DNA of 64,000 bases from CAZYFH01 sp965249175 (GCA_965249175.1 OZ252227.1:62001-126000); one strand, 5' to 3'; numbered from the stretch's first letter, positions 16,195 to 24,928 are shown. A program made the numbers and translations. Notes: generated by a model not told the origin, from the letters alone.

Positions 16195-17778
16195 ATGTCC
16201 CAGTTCAATCTTCTCGACCAGGGCATCACGGTTGAAGACATCCAGCGGAATCTTCCACCGGCCCGATTGTACCAGCACGCCATTCGAGCTGAGCGCGACA
16301 CCGTCATTGCCGATTCCGGCGCGTTGATTGCCTATTCGGGGACGAAGACCGGCCGGTCACCCAAAGACAAGCGCGTGGTGAAGCACCCGGATTCGGCCGA
16401 GCACGTGTGGTGGGGCTCAGTGAATGTGCCGATCGAGGACGCGACGTTCCAGATCAGCAAAGAACGGGCGATCGACTTTCTAAACACCCGTGGCACGGTG
16501 TACGTCGTGGACGCCTATGCCGGCTGGGATCCGGACTATCGGTTGAAGGTTCGCGTGATCTGCTCTCTGCCCTATCATGCGCTCTTCATGCACACGATGC
16601 TCATTCGGCCCACCCGGAGGGAGCTGGAGGACTTCGGTCGCCCGGACGCTGTGATTCTCAACGCGGGACAATTCCCAGCGAACCGGCACACGACCGGCAT
16701 GACCTCCAAGACCAGCGTCGAGTTGAATCTCGAGACCCGGGAACTGGTGATCCTGGGCACCGAGTATGCCGGTGAGATGAAGAAGGGCGTCTTCACGATG
16801 ATGAACTACTTCATGCCCCGGCGTCAGGTGCTCTCGATGCACTGCTCAGCGACGGCCGACAAGGCGACGGGCCGTTCCTCGGTGTTGTTCGGGCTCTCGG
16901 GGACCGGCAAGACGACCTTGTCTGCTGATCCGAAACGTCATCTCATCGGTGACGACGAACATTGCTGGACCGACAAGGGGATCTTCAACATCGAAGGTGG
17001 CTGCTACGCCAAGGCCATCGACCTGACACCGCAGGCGGAACCGGACATCTTTCAGGCGCTGCGGTTCGGAGCGGTACTGGAGAACGTCGTCTACGATGAA
17101 TATGACCATTCGGTCGACTTCACGGATGACTCGATCACACAAAACACTCGTGGCGCCTATCCGATTGACTTCATCCAGAACGCAAAGATCCCATGCGTCG
17201 CCGGACATCCCACCGACGCGATCTTCCTCACGTGCGATGCGTTCGGCATTCTGCCGCCCGTTAGCCGTTTGACCCCGGAGCAGGCCATGTATCACTTCAT
17301 CAGCGGGTACACGGCGAAGGTGGCTGGTACCGAGATGGGGGTGACCGAGCCTCAAGCGACGTTCTCGCCTTGTTTCGGTGGCCCGTTTCTTGTCTCGCAT
17401 CCGGGCACGTATGCCGAGCTGTTAGCCAGGAAGATCCGACAGCACGATACATCCGTCTGGCTGGTCAACACGGGTTGGAGCGGTGGGCCTCCCGGTGTAG
17501 GCTCGCGTATCAAACTGGGGTTGACGCGCGCCATTCTCGACGCGATCCACGCTGGAGCGCTGGGCGACGTCCCGACGAGCCCGGATCCGCTGTTCGGCAT
17601 CGGTGCGGTGACTCGATGTCCGGACGTGCCAGTGGAGATCCTGACTCCGAGGAACACGTGGCAGGACCAGGCGCAGTTCGACAGTGCGGCCCGCAAGCTC
17701 GCGGATCTGTTTCGCGACAACTTCCGGACCTACGAAGCCGGCGTCAGCCCTGAGGTCCGCGCGGCCGGCCCAGCGTGA
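16195..17778 (+). CDS. pckA: Phosphoenolpyruvate carboxykinase (ATP)
   Basis: The protein is 527 residues from ATG 16195, with GGAGAG seven bases upstream. That is close to the ~530-540 of the ATP-dependent family. It contains SGTKTGRSPKDKRVV near the N-terminus, EMKKGVFTMMNYFMP (metal/substrate lysine and histidine region), and the kinase P-loop GLSGTGKTTLSADP near residue 235. LIGDDEHCW and NTGWSGG follow downstream. The enzyme interconverts oxaloacetate plus ATP with PEP, CO2 and ADP. It works in gluconeogenesis or, in anaerobic succinate producers, in the carboxylating direction. It is followed 97 bp later by mdh on the same strand and then by the convergent frd operon, so a C4 reductive pathway is a reasonable reading. 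Confidence 0.97.
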   Translation: MSQFNLLDQGITVEDIQRNLPPARLYQHAIRAERDTVIADSGALIAYSGTKTGRSPKDKRVVKHPDSAEHVWWGSVNVPIEDATFQISKERAIDFLNTRGTVYVVDAYAGWDPDYRLKVRVICSLPYHALFMHTMLIRPTRRELEDFGRPDAVILNAGQFPANRHTTGMTSKTSVELNLETRELVILGTEYAGEMKKGVFTMMNYFMPRRQVLSMHCSATADKATGRSSVLFGLSGTGKTTLSADPKRHLIGDDEHCWTDKGIFNIEGGCYAKAIDLTPQAEPDIFQALRFGAVLENVVYDEYDHSVDFTDDSITQNTRGAYPIDFIQNAKIPCVAGHPTDAIFLTCDAFGILPPVSRLTPEQAMYHFISGYTAKVAGTEMGVTEPQATFSPCFGGPFLVSHPGTYAELLARKIRQHDTSVWLVNTGWSGGPPGVGSRIKLGLTRAILDAIHAGALGDVPTSPDPLFGIGAVTRCPDVPVEILTPRNTWQDQAQFDSAARKLADLFRDNFRTYEAGVSPEVRAAGPA

Positions 17779-17875
17779 GCGTTCGTTTCCGCTCTTCCTA
17801 CCGCTCGGCCTCCAACCATCACCCGAACCCCTCACGCGTACCACGCGAGAGATTCCATACGAAGGAGCGACCGCA

Positions 17876-18802
17876 ATGAACCGCAAAGTCACCGTTGTTG
17901 GATCCGGCAACGTCGGCGCCACAGTCGCGCGCAGTATCGCGGACAAGGAGCTGGCCGACGTTGTCGTGCTCGATGTCCTCGAGGGCGTCCCACAGGGGAA
18001 GGCGTTGGACATGCTCGAAGCATGTCCGGTCGAAGGCTCCGACGCGCGGGTGCTCGGCACGAACGACTACGCCGACACCGCCGGGTCGGACATCGTCGTC
18101 ATCACGGCCGGCCTTGCGCGCAAGCCGGGGATGAGTCGCGACGACCTGCTGCACAAGAACCACGCGATCATCAAGAGCGTGACCGAGCAGGTCATGGCGC
18201 ACTCACCCAACTGCATCCTGATGCCGGTGACGAATCCGCTGGACGCGATGGCGCAGGTCGCCTACCGCGTCAGCGGTCTGCCACGGGAGCGGGTCATCGG
18301 CATGGCCGGCGTGCTCGACTCGGCGCGAATGCGGGCGTTCATCGCGCAAGCGCTCGACGTGTCGGTCGAGAACACGCACGCCTTTGTGCTCGGAGGGCAC
18401 GGCGATACCATGGTGCCGCTGCCGCGCTACTCGACTGTGGCGGGCATCCCGATCACAGAGCTGATGGACAGGGCGACAGTGGACGCGATCGTCAAGCGGA
18501 CCGCGCAAGGGGGCGCGGAGATCGTCAAGCTCCTCGGGACCGGCAGCGCCTACTACGCACCCGGGTCGGCTGTCGTCGAAATGGTGGAGGCGGTGCTCAA
18601 GGACAAGAAGAAGATTCTGCCGTGTTCCGTCTTTCTCAAGGGCGAGTACGGCATCCAGGACCTGTTCGTCGGCGTGCCGTGCAAGCTCGGCGCGAACGGG
18701 CTGGAGGAGATCGTGCAGATCACGCTGACACCGGACGAAGATGCCGCCTTGAAGAAGTCGGCCGTCGCCGTTGAAGAGCTCGTCAAGATCATCGGTGCGT
18801 AG
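17876..18802 (+). CDS. mdh: Malate dehydrogenase (LDH-like type)
   Basis: A 308-residue enzyme from ATG 17876 with GAAGGAGC upstream. The NAD-binding motif GSGNVGATVAR is followed by VVLDVLEGVPQGKALDM, whose aspartate at the end of beta-2 points to NAD rather than NADP. The active site shows TNPLDAMAQVAYRVSGLPRERV and the catalytic histidine in GGHGDTMVPLPRYS. Length and motifs are those of the tetrameric LDH-like malate dehydrogenases. It interconverts malate and oxaloacetate. Placed between pckA and the frd genes, it would supply malate (via fumarase, not present in this window) for fumarate respiration, or close the oxidative TCA cycle. It ends 27 bp from the convergent frdD. Confidence 0.96.
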   Translation: MNRKVTVVGSGNVGATVARSIADKELADVVVLDVLEGVPQGKALDMLEACPVEGSDARVLGTNDYADTAGSDIVVITAGLARKPGMSRDDLLHKNHAIIKSVTEQVMAHSPNCILMPVTNPLDAMAQVAYRVSGLPRERVIGMAGVLDSARMRAFIAQALDVSVENTHAFVLGGHGDTMVPLPRYSTVAGIPITELMDRATVDAIVKRTAQGGAEIVKLLGTGSAYYAPGSAVVEMVEAVLKDKKKILPCSVFLKGEYGIQDLFVGVPCKLGANGLEEIVQITLTPDEDAALKKSAVAVEELVKIIGA

Positions 18803-18813
18803 GCTGCAGGGAG

Positions 18814-18827
18814 GGCGACGCTTCGCC
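18814..18827. terminator. Possible short hairpin between convergent mdh and frdD
   Basis: GGCGA and TCGCC can pair around a four-base CGCT loop in the 27-bp gap between the two convergent stop codons. The stem is only five pairs and no T-tract follows on either strand, so a terminator role is tentative. Confidence 0.25.
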
Positions 18828-18829
18828 GA

Positions 18830-19183
18830 TCACATCGCGAGGAACAGCAGGTAGGCGGCGACAACCGAGCCGGTGACCGCCCCGCCGTAGGTGCCGACGA
18901 GGATTACCTCATTCAGATGCCGGATCTGTGCGCCGTCGTACAGCGCGTAGCGGAATCGGTGGGCCCAGTGAAAGAGCGACAGGACGCAGAGGACGAGCAG
19001 ATAGAGACGTGTCACCGGAGATTGGAGCAGTCCGAGGAGGCTCTCGTAACCGGGCGGTTCTATCCAGCCCAGAGGAAAGGCCAGCCCGAAGAGGAACACA
19101 TGCACGGGGAGGAAGAAAGCTGCTGTGATCCCACCCGCACCGAACAGCAACCAGAAGAAAGCCACGTAGGATCTCTTCGCCAT
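18830..19183 (-). CDS. frdD: Fumarate reductase membrane anchor subunit D
   Basis: A 117-residue protein with three hydrophobic helices. Its start, SYVAFFWLLFGAGGITAAFF, closely follows the E. coli FrdD pattern (FWGLFGAGGM). LAFPLGW and HWAHRFRYALYDGAQIRH match the conserved histidine region between helices 2 and 3. With FrdC it anchors the catalytic FrdAB dimer and provides the quinol site. FrdD-type anchors bind no haem. It is last in the frdABCD operon, one base after frdC ends. Confidence 0.9.
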   Translation of the reverse strand: MAKRSYVAFFWLLFGAGGITAAFFLPVHVFLFGLAFPLGWIEPPGYESLLGLLQSPVTRLYLLVLCVLSLFHWAHRFRYALYDGAQIRHLNEVILVGTYGGAVTGSVVAAYLLFLAM

Positions 19184-19184
19184 G

Positions 19185-19601
19185 CTAGCCCCCGAGAACG
19201 AACCAGGCGACGACCCCCGATATCACGAGCCACGCCACGTAGCTAGGCGCGATGGTCGCGGCGTCGGGAAGGCGCTTTCCACCCAATCGAAGGACGATCA
19301 CTCGGGGTGTGAGGTGGAAAAAGGTCATGGTGTGCAGGAGCAGGAAAAGAAAGGCGACGATGTTCACGAGAACAACGAGGGGATGCGTCATGAGCTCCTG
19401 AAACGCAGCGTACTCCGCCCTACCCTGACCCAACGCGTGAACTTGCATGAGCGTAATCACGATGAAGTACGCCACGAACACACTGCTCAGTTCCCGCAGC
19501 ATGAACTTCGCGTGAGACCATTGCAAAAGCCACCAGTAGGGAGACACACGCGTGCGGTACCACTGCGGGTGAAACTCTCTGTATGCCGGATTACGCTTCA
19601 T
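19185..19601 (-). CDS. frdC: Fumarate reductase membrane anchor subunit C
   Basis: The start is ATG 19601, which overlaps the frdB stop by ATGA. The 138-residue product has a charged N-terminus (MKRNPAYREFHPQWYRTR) and three membrane helices. Conserved FrdC signatures are KFMLRELSSV after the first loop, THPLVVLVNIVAF and LLHTMTFFHLTPRV, which align by eye with E. coli FrdC. Length is near that of the enterobacterial protein (131). It forms the quinol-binding membrane domain with FrdD. The presence of separate C and D subunits, rather than one di-haem cytochrome b subunit, marks this as the haem-free type of quinol:fumarate reductase. Confidence 0.92.
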   Translation of the reverse strand: MKRNPAYREFHPQWYRTRVSPYWWLLQWSHAKFMLRELSSVFVAYFIVITLMQVHALGQGRAEYAAFQELMTHPLVVLVNIVAFLFLLLHTMTFFHLTPRVIVLRLGGKRLPDAATIAPSYVAWLVISGVVAWFVLGG

Positions 19602-20341
19602 TCTGCGCCCCGGGGCATGATGAAGGATTGGAACCAGTCCACGGTCGCGGTCAACTTGTATTGTTGGATAGCGCCGGCCGGGTCGACGTTCTTCGGGCAC
19701 ACCTTGGTGCACTCGCCGACATACGTGCAGCCCCAGATTCCATCGTGGTCCGAGAGCACGTCAAGGCGCTCCGGCGACCCCTGATCCCGTGAATCCATGT
19801 TGTAACGTTGAGCGAGGGCGATCGCAGCCGGCCCGGTGAAAGTCGAATCCAGTCCGTAGACAGGACACGCGGAATAGCACAGCATGCAGTTGATGCACAT
19901 GCTGAACTGTTTGTAGCGGTCCAGTTCCTCCGGGCTCTGGAGATACTCTCCCTCTGAGACGGGCTTTTCGTCTTTCCGGATGATCCACGGCTTGACGCTT
20001 TTGAGTTTCGCCATGAAATCCGTCATGTCGACCGTGAGATCGCGCACGATCGGGAAATAACGGAGCGGTTCGATGCGGACGGGACCGGGCGCGTATTCGG
20101 ACACGAACGTCGCACAGGTCAGCTTGGGTTCCCCGTTGACCATCATGCCGCAACTGCCGCAGATTCCCATCCGACAGGACCATCGGAACGACAGCGACCC
20201 GTCGATCTCGTCCTTGATGTAGTTCAGGGCGTCGAGGAGAACCCAGTCCTTGGTGAACGCAACCTCGTACTCTTGAATCGTCGGTTCCGCTTCCTGCTCG
20301 GGCCGGTACCGTGTGACCTGGAGGACGACCTTGTCTTTCAT
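19598..20341 (-). CDS. frdB: Fumarate reductase iron-sulfur subunit
   Basis: A 247-residue protein with the three clusters of SdhB/FrdB proteins. The 2Fe-2S site is in SCRMGICGSCG plus the cysteine of LTCATF (residues ~55-77). The 4Fe-4S site is CINCMLCYSACP (~149-160). The 3Fe-4S site is in CTYVGECTKVCP (~206-217). It carries electrons between the quinol site in FrdCD and FAD in FrdA. It overlaps frdC by ATGA and starts just downstream of frdA, consistent with one transcript. Confidence 0.95.
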   Translation of the reverse strand: MKDKVVLQVTRYRPEQEAEPTIQEYEVAFTKDWVLLDALNYIKDEIDGSLSFRWSCRMGICGSCGMMVNGEPKLTCATFVSEYAPGPVRIEPLRYFPIVRDLTVDMTDFMAKLKSVKPWIIRKDEKPVSEGEYLQSPEELDRYKQFSMCINCMLCYSACPVYGLDSTFTGPAAIALAQRYNMDSRDQGSPERLDVLSDHDGIWGCTYVGECTKVCPKNVDPAGAIQQYKLTATVDWFQSFIMPRGAE

Positions 20342-20347
20342 GCGCGC

Positions 20348-22090
20348 CTACTTTCCATAGACTCGTTCCGCAGGCGGCCAACGGGTGATGGTCACCGGGA
20401 GGTACTCGATTCGGGACGAGCCATCTTCATTTTGGTAGATGAGCGAATGCGCCAGGAAATCGGCGTCGTTCCGGCCGGGGAAATCGGTCCTTTGGTGAGC
20501 GCCACGGGATTCGGTTCGATTCAAACCGCACCGGACGATCGTAGCGGCCACGTCGAGCATGTATGCAAGCTCGAGTGCCGAGGTCAGTTCAGTGTTGAAG
20601 GTCCGGCTGTCGTCTTCGATCAGGACGTTACGGAAGCGATCCTGGAGTTCTCGGATCTTGTCCGTCGATTTCTGGAGCGCATCGTTGTTTCTGTAGATGC
20701 CCGCGCCCTCCTCCATGGTGGCCTGCATTTCTTTCCGGATCGTCGCGATCCGTTCGGTCCCACCCCTCTTGCGCAGATAACGCTCTTCCAGGCGCCGGCG
20801 TTCATCGTTGGCCTGAGCCACAACATGAGTCGAGGGCTCCTTCTGATCCAACGCGAAGGATGCCGCCGCGAGCCCGGCGCGGGCTCCGAACACGAGCAGC
20901 TCTGGCAGAGAATTCGATCCAAGTCGATTCGCCCCGTTGATGCTGACGCACGCGACCTCGCCGGCGGCAAACAAGCCCGCGATCGGCGTCGCTCCGTCGT
21001 TATCCGTATGAACGCCCCCCATGGCGTAATGAATGACAGGTCGGACGGGAATCATCTCGCGGACGGGATCGATGTTCTGGTACTTGAGGCAGAGCTCTCG
21101 GACGAACGGGATTCGGGCGTCGATCTTCGTTTCGCCCAGATGCCGCAGATCGAGGTTGACGACGTGACCGTACGGACCTTCGATCGTGCGCCCCCGTGCC
21201 TGTTCCTTGACGAAGGCCTGCGACAGGCGGTCGCGTGGACCCAGTTCCATCGAGCGCAGCACGGGTTCGGGATGAGGTGTGCCCAGATCGTAATCCTGCA
21301 GATAACGATATCCGTCCTTATTCACCAGGTAACCACCCTCCGCTCTCGCGGCTTCCGTGATCAGGATGCCGGTGAACGGAAGGCCGGTCGGATGGTACTG
21401 GACGAACTCCATGTCCTTCAGAGGCGCACCGGCCCAGAGTGCCAACGCCATGCCGTCGCCGTTCTTGATGTTGGCGTTCGTCGTGAACGGAAACACTTTC
21501 CCGCAGCCGCCGGTGCAGAGGATGACCGACTTCGCCGTGATCGCCTGGATCTTCCCGGACATCAGATCCAAGGCCACCACGCCTTGCACTCGGCCGTCGT
21601 CGATGAGCAACTTGGTGACGAACCACTCGTCATACCGGACGATGGGGTCGTACTTGAGCGATGTCTGGAACAGCGTGTGGAGCATGTGGAAGCCGGTCTT
21701 GTCCGATGCAAACCAGGTGCGCTTCTTCTTCATGCCGCCAAACGGCCGTACCGCGATTCGTCCGTCGGGTGTCCGGCTCCACGGACAGCCCCAGTGCTCC
21801 ATTTGCAGTAGTTCTTTGGGAGCTTCGTCTACAAACAGTTCGACCGCGTCTTGGTCGCACAGCCAGTCGCCCCCGGAAACTGTGTCGTAGGCGTGCTCGT
21901 CGAGGCTGTCGTCCTCTGCGACCGCGCCCGCGGCACCACCCTCCGCCGACACCGTGTGGCTCCGCATCGGATAGACCTTCGAGACCACGGCAACGCTGAG
22001 TTGGGGGTTGGATTCCGCTACGGCAATAGCCGCGCGAAGACCCGCACCGCCACCACCAACAAGGAGAACATCGTGAGAGGAGACGTCCAC
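20348..22090 (-). CDS. frdA: Fumarate reductase flavoprotein subunit
   Basis: A 580-residue flavoprotein. The FAD-binding fold starts at LLVGGGGAGLRAAIAVAE. MRSHTVSAEGG contains the histidine that covalently holds FAD. The active-site capping region includes GGVHTDNDGATPIAGLFAAGE, and NRLGSNSLPELLVFGARAG binds the flavin near the substrate arginine. It reduces fumarate to succinate, or runs in reverse. Gene order A-B-C-D and the anchor sequences favour a quinol:fumarate reductase over a succinate dehydrogenase. It heads the minus-strand operon, with a 347-bp gap to the next gene upstream. The nearby rex gene makes NADH/NAD-linked control plausible, although I could not find a convincing Rex site. 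Confidence 0.95.
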   Translation of the reverse strand: MDVSSHDVLLVGGGGAGLRAAIAVAESNPQLSVAVVSKVYPMRSHTVSAEGGAAGAVAEDDSLDEHAYDTVSGGDWLCDQDAVELFVDEAPKELLQMEHWGCPWSRTPDGRIAVRPFGGMKKKRTWFASDKTGFHMLHTLFQTSLKYDPIVRYDEWFVTKLLIDDGRVQGVVALDLMSGKIQAITAKSVILCTGGCGKVFPFTTNANIKNGDGMALALWAGAPLKDMEFVQYHPTGLPFTGILITEAARAEGGYLVNKDGYRYLQDYDLGTPHPEPVLRSMELGPRDRLSQAFVKEQARGRTIEGPYGHVVNLDLRHLGETKIDARIPFVRELCLKYQNIDPVREMIPVRPVIHYAMGGVHTDNDGATPIAGLFAAGEVACVSINGANRLGSNSLPELLVFGARAGLAAASFALDQKEPSTHVVAQANDERRRLEERYLRKRGGTERIATIRKEMQATMEEGAGIYRNNDALQKSTDKIRELQDRFRNVLIEDDSRTFNTELTSALELAYMLDVAATIVRCGLNRTESRGAHQRTDFPGRNDADFLAHSLIYQNEDGSSRIEYLPVTITRWPPAERVYGK

Positions 22091-22437
22091 TACAACCTCG
22101 ACTAACGGGTGCGGCGAAGAATCGTGACGAAAACGGTCGAGACCCTACCGAACGCGTCTTGGCAGACTAGTCCAACCGGGTAGTTGACCGCCACGTCGAA
22201 GTCTCAAGGAATCTGCGAGACACGGCACTTCTAGATACTCACCCCGCAGCCACCGCAACGCGTCCTCGATGCGGCGTGACGACACCGTGGTCCTCATGTG
22301 TCTGCACCGTGAGCCTACGCGATGCGGGTCTTATGGAGCAAGGGATCTGCGTGGACCTCGACGTCGGCAGCTCCCGCAGATCGTCAGTGTATGATCGCCT
22401 CCGCACCGGCCGACTGCGGCGACCGCCGCGCCACGGT
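22091..22437. other. Intergenic region upstream of frdA
   Basis: These 347 bases separate frdA (minus) from the acetyltransferase gene (plus) and must hold both promoters. I see no clear Rex-type palindrome, no RNA gene and no credible coding sequence. The one unusual item is at 22207-22229, a near copy (22 of 23 bases) of DNA at 3202-3224. Confidence 0.5.
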
Positions 22438-22989
22438 ATGGAGTATCACATTCGCCAGTATGGCCTGCAGCAGGGGGCCCTGGAGATCGAGTACATCGAG
22501 GAACACTTCGGAGAGTTCCCGCGGAAGAAGACGGCAAGCGAGGTCATTTGGCGTCTACGGGAACGCGATCACCAGATCCTGATGGCCGAAGCGCCGCTGC
22601 CTAACGACCCGTCGACGGTCGTGCCGGTGTCTTACAAGGTGTCGCATGAGCTGAGGTTGGACGAGAACGAAGTGACGCTGTCCGACCTCGTTGAGCGACT
22701 GGGACCGTCTGTCGAGTTCCGCGATCGCAGGGTGCTGTACAGCTGGATTGGCGGGACGCGTCGCGATTGGCGCGGAAAAGGATTCTTCAGGGCGCTCACG
22801 GAGGAGCAGGAAGCGTGGGCGCATGACAACGGGTTTGACGAGATCATCGTCAAGACGAAAAATCGCATGTACGGAATGCGGGGCACGCTCGACAACCTCG
22901 AGTTCGACGTCATCAATTTCGAGCCACACCATGAGGACAATTGCGAGCGGTCATCGCTCGACAAAAGCGGGAGGTTGAGACGCTTGTGA
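22438..22989 (+). CDS. GNAT-like N-acetyltransferase
   Basis: A 183-residue protein from ATG 22438 (MEYHIRQYGLQQGALEIEYI). The C-terminal half resembles a GNAT fold. The central strand VLYSWIGGTRRDWRGKGFFRALT has the R-x-x-W-R-G-K-G type acetyl-CoA pyrophosphate loop, followed by the helix EEQEAWAHDNGFDEIIVKT and a conserved NRMYGMRGTLDNLEFDVINFE segment. The N-terminal half is less typical. The frame opens further upstream (22276), but that part looks non-coding. It lies just ahead of rex on the same strand with an 83-bp gap. Substrate is unknown. Confidence 0.6.
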   Translation: MEYHIRQYGLQQGALEIEYIEEHFGEFPRKKTASEVIWRLRERDHQILMAEAPLPNDPSTVVPVSYKVSHELRLDENEVTLSDLVERLGPSVEFRDRRVLYSWIGGTRRDWRGKGFFRALTEEQEAWAHDNGFDEIIVKTKNRMYGMRGTLDNLEFDVINFEPHHEDNCERSSLDKSGRLRRL

Positions 22990-23072
22990 CCACATTGCGC
23001 CGCGACGAGGACATCACGATTCGGATCCCGAGAAGCACGAAGGCCCGGCATCCGGACCTAGTCTAGACGCCG

Positions 23073-23723
23073 ATGCGCGACCAGATCTCTGAGCTCACCA
23101 CGAACCGGCTGTCGCTCTACTCGCGGTTTCTGTCCGAACTGGACGAGAAGGGCGTGAAGACCGTCTCGTCCAAGCTGCTGGCCGAGCAGTTCGGTCTCAA
23201 CGCGTCGCTGATTCGCAAGGACCTGGCGCACTTCGGTGACCTGGGTGTGCGCGGGGTCGGCTACGTGGTCAAGGACCTCCGCGAGCGGCTTCGGACCATC
23301 CTGGGTCTGGACCGGAAACTGAGAGTCGCCATCGTGGGGGCCGGCAATCTGGGGCTGACGCTGGCCGGCTATCCGGGGTTCAGACAGGAGGGGTTCCGTA
23401 TCGTGGGGCTGTTCGACACCCTCCGTGACAAGGTTGGCCGACTCTCGCGGAGTGGCGTCCGGATCTACGACATCCGCGAGCTGCGCAGCGTCGCCCGGCG
23501 GCAGGGCATCACGATCGCGGTCATCGCCGTCCCCGCGCCGTCGGCGCAGCAGGTGGTCAACACGGTGGTCCAGGCAGGGATCAAGGCGGTCCTCAACTTC
23601 TCACCGGGCGCGCTCCGGGTGCCGTCACCGGTCAAACTCAAGAGCGGCGACCTGACCGTGTCGCTAGAAAGCCTCTCGTTCTTTTTGGCGCACCGGGACG
23701 GTGTGAAAGGACAGTCGGAATAG
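23073..23723 (+). CDS. rex: Redox-sensing transcriptional repressor Rex
   Basis: A 216-residue protein, the usual Rex length. The N-terminal winged helix (RLSLYSRFLSELDEKGVKTV, then SSKLLAEQFGLNASLIRKDL and HFGDLGVRGVGY) matches the family closely. The Rossmann domain begins VAIVGAGNLGLTLAGYPGF and continues with a GLFDT segment whose aspartate favours NAD(H). The C-terminal helix (SLESLSFFLAHR) is the domain-swapped one. Rex represses fermentation and anaerobic-respiration genes at low NADH/NAD and releases DNA when NADH rises. It lies one gene from the divergent frdABCD operon and close to mdh and pckA, its classic sort of targets. Confidence 0.95.
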   Translation: MRDQISELTTNRLSLYSRFLSELDEKGVKTVSSKLLAEQFGLNASLIRKDLAHFGDLGVRGVGYVVKDLRERLRTILGLDRKLRVAIVGAGNLGLTLAGYPGFRQEGFRIVGLFDTLRDKVGRLSRSGVRIYDIRELRSVARRQGITIAVIAVPAPSAQQVVNTVVQAGIKAVLNFSPGALRVPSPVKLKSGDLTVSLESLSFFLAHRDGVKGQSE

Positions 23724-23764
23724 GTGGTCGGAGCGGAGCACGCGCGCGGCTGTGTTCGGGCGGA

Positions 23765-24037
23765 TCAGCAGGCGGCGACGCGGCGAATGAATGCCGTCGC
23801 GGCCACCAGGGTCTTCTGGCGCGAGGTGCCGGGGCGGCGGTCGTCGGTGTAGCGGAAGCGCACCTGTTGCTCGTCGAGGCTCAGCAACCGTTGGTTCGCG
23901 ATGGCGATCCAATGGGTGTAGCGCCTTACGTACTCGAGCACCTGCAGGACGGCGAAGAACCCGATCTGCGCGCCCAGGTGACGGGGATCCGCCGCGATGG
24001 TCCGGAGCGCCTGGGCGACCGTGCGGAAGATGATCAA
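23765..24037 (-). pseudogene. Internally deleted IS91-family transposase remnant
   Basis: A 90-codon frame whose two halves match separate parts of IS91/IS801-type (Y2, rolling-circle) transposases. AADPRHLGAQIGFFAVL belongs to the segment before the catalytic tyrosines. LEYVRRYTHWIAIANQRLL followed by VRFRYTD belongs to the segment after them (usually YLARYTHRVAISN). The intervening ~200 codons and the C-terminus are missing, so it cannot be functional. It lies between rex and an envelope gene, next to a short direct repeat, and marks an old mobile-element visit. Confidence 0.72.
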
Positions 24038-24076
24038 CCGGTCTACTTGCTTGATACTTGCTGATCAACCGGTCTA
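24031..24076. repeat. 15-bp direct repeat pair beside the IS91 remnant
   Basis: TGATCAACCGGTCTA occurs at 24031-24045 and again at 24062-24076, a 31-base period. TACTTGC also recurs shortly after each copy. The pair overlaps the 5' end of the transposase remnant and precedes the next gene by 25 bp. Confidence 0.8.
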
Positions 24077-24100
24077 ATACTTGCTATTGTGTGGACCTCT

Positions 24101-24925
24101 ATGCGAATTGATCGAGCGATCACCGTCGTCGGCGGGTTCAGCCTGACTGTAGTCGCATGCCTGGCGCCGCCGACCCTGGCGCAGGAGCTGACGGCGGCGG
24201 AAATTATCGATCGGGCGGTGGCGCGAGTGGAGGAGCAGACAAAGGCGCAGCCGGAGTTGGGGTTCCGCGCACGGGTCGAATCCATCACCGAGAACCTGAC
24301 CGGCGATGGTGAAGTGAAAAAGACCGAGCGGGAGACCTATCAGCAATACCCGCTCGAAGGCGTCCTGTACGAGGAACTGGTCGCCAAGGAAGGCGAGCCC
24401 CTCAGTGCCGACGATGCGCGAGACGAGCGCAAGCGACGCGAGGAGTTCGTGGAGGATCTCCGCAAGCGAGTGGAGAAGGGCGAGGAGCCGCTGCCCGAAG
24501 ACGAGAATCGTATCGAGTTCAACGACGAGCTGTTCGAGCGCTACGAGCTGCGGCTCGCGGGGGACGACGTGGTCGACGGCCATCCGTGCTGGATCATTGC
24601 AATCTCGCCGCGCGCCGGCGATTTGCCTGTACGGCGGAGAGTCGATAACGCCCTGAACAATGCCACGGGGCGCGTGTGGGTGAGCAAGGAGGACTACGGC
24701 CTCGCCCGTATCGAGTTCGAAATGGCCAAGTCGGTGCGTTTCTGGGGCGGCATTCTGGGCACGCTGCGCAACACCGTGGGCCGCATGGAGTTCACGCGGA
24801 CGGCGGACCACGTCTGGTTACCGTTGACCATGGACATCAAGCTCGATCTTCGGATCCTCTTCCGGAACATACGGCGTCGAATGATTCGCGAGTGGGCGGA
24901 CTACGCGCCTGCACGCGCGAGCTAG
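24101..24925 (+). CDS. Exported protein resembling outer-membrane lipoprotein-sorting (LolA-like) proteins
   Basis: A 274-residue protein from ATG 24101 (MRIDRAITVVGG); a second ATG lies 12 bases earlier. A signal peptide (FSLTVVACLAPPTLA then QELTAAEIIDRAV) precedes the mature domain. The AAEIIDRAVARVEEQ helix, the strand-rich body and the phrases GRVWVSKEDYGLARIEFEMA and DHVWLPLTMDIKLDLRILF recall LolA/LppX-type lipid-binding proteins annotated as outer-membrane lipoprotein-sorting proteins. A charged, probably helical insert (residues ~100-135, rich in Glu, Arg and Lys) interrupts the pattern. The similarity is by pattern only. It ends 3 bp before the next gene and is probably co-transcribed with it. 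Confidence 0.5.
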   Translation: MRIDRAITVVGGFSLTVVACLAPPTLAQELTAAEIIDRAVARVEEQTKAQPELGFRARVESITENLTGDGEVKKTERETYQQYPLEGVLYEELVAKEGEPLSADDARDERKRREEFVEDLRKRVEKGEEPLPEDENRIEFNDELFERYELRLAGDDVVDGHPCWIIAISPRAGDLPVRRRVDNALNNATGRVWVSKEDYGLARIEFEMAKSVRFWGGILGTLRNTVGRMEFTRTADHVWLPLTMDIKLDLRILFRNIRRRMIREWADYAPARAS

Positions 24926-24928
24926 GTC

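Noticed and set aside
22091..22437. A Rex operator ahead of frdA
   Set aside because: I looked for TTGTGA-type half-sites with their inverted partners and saw no convincing pair.
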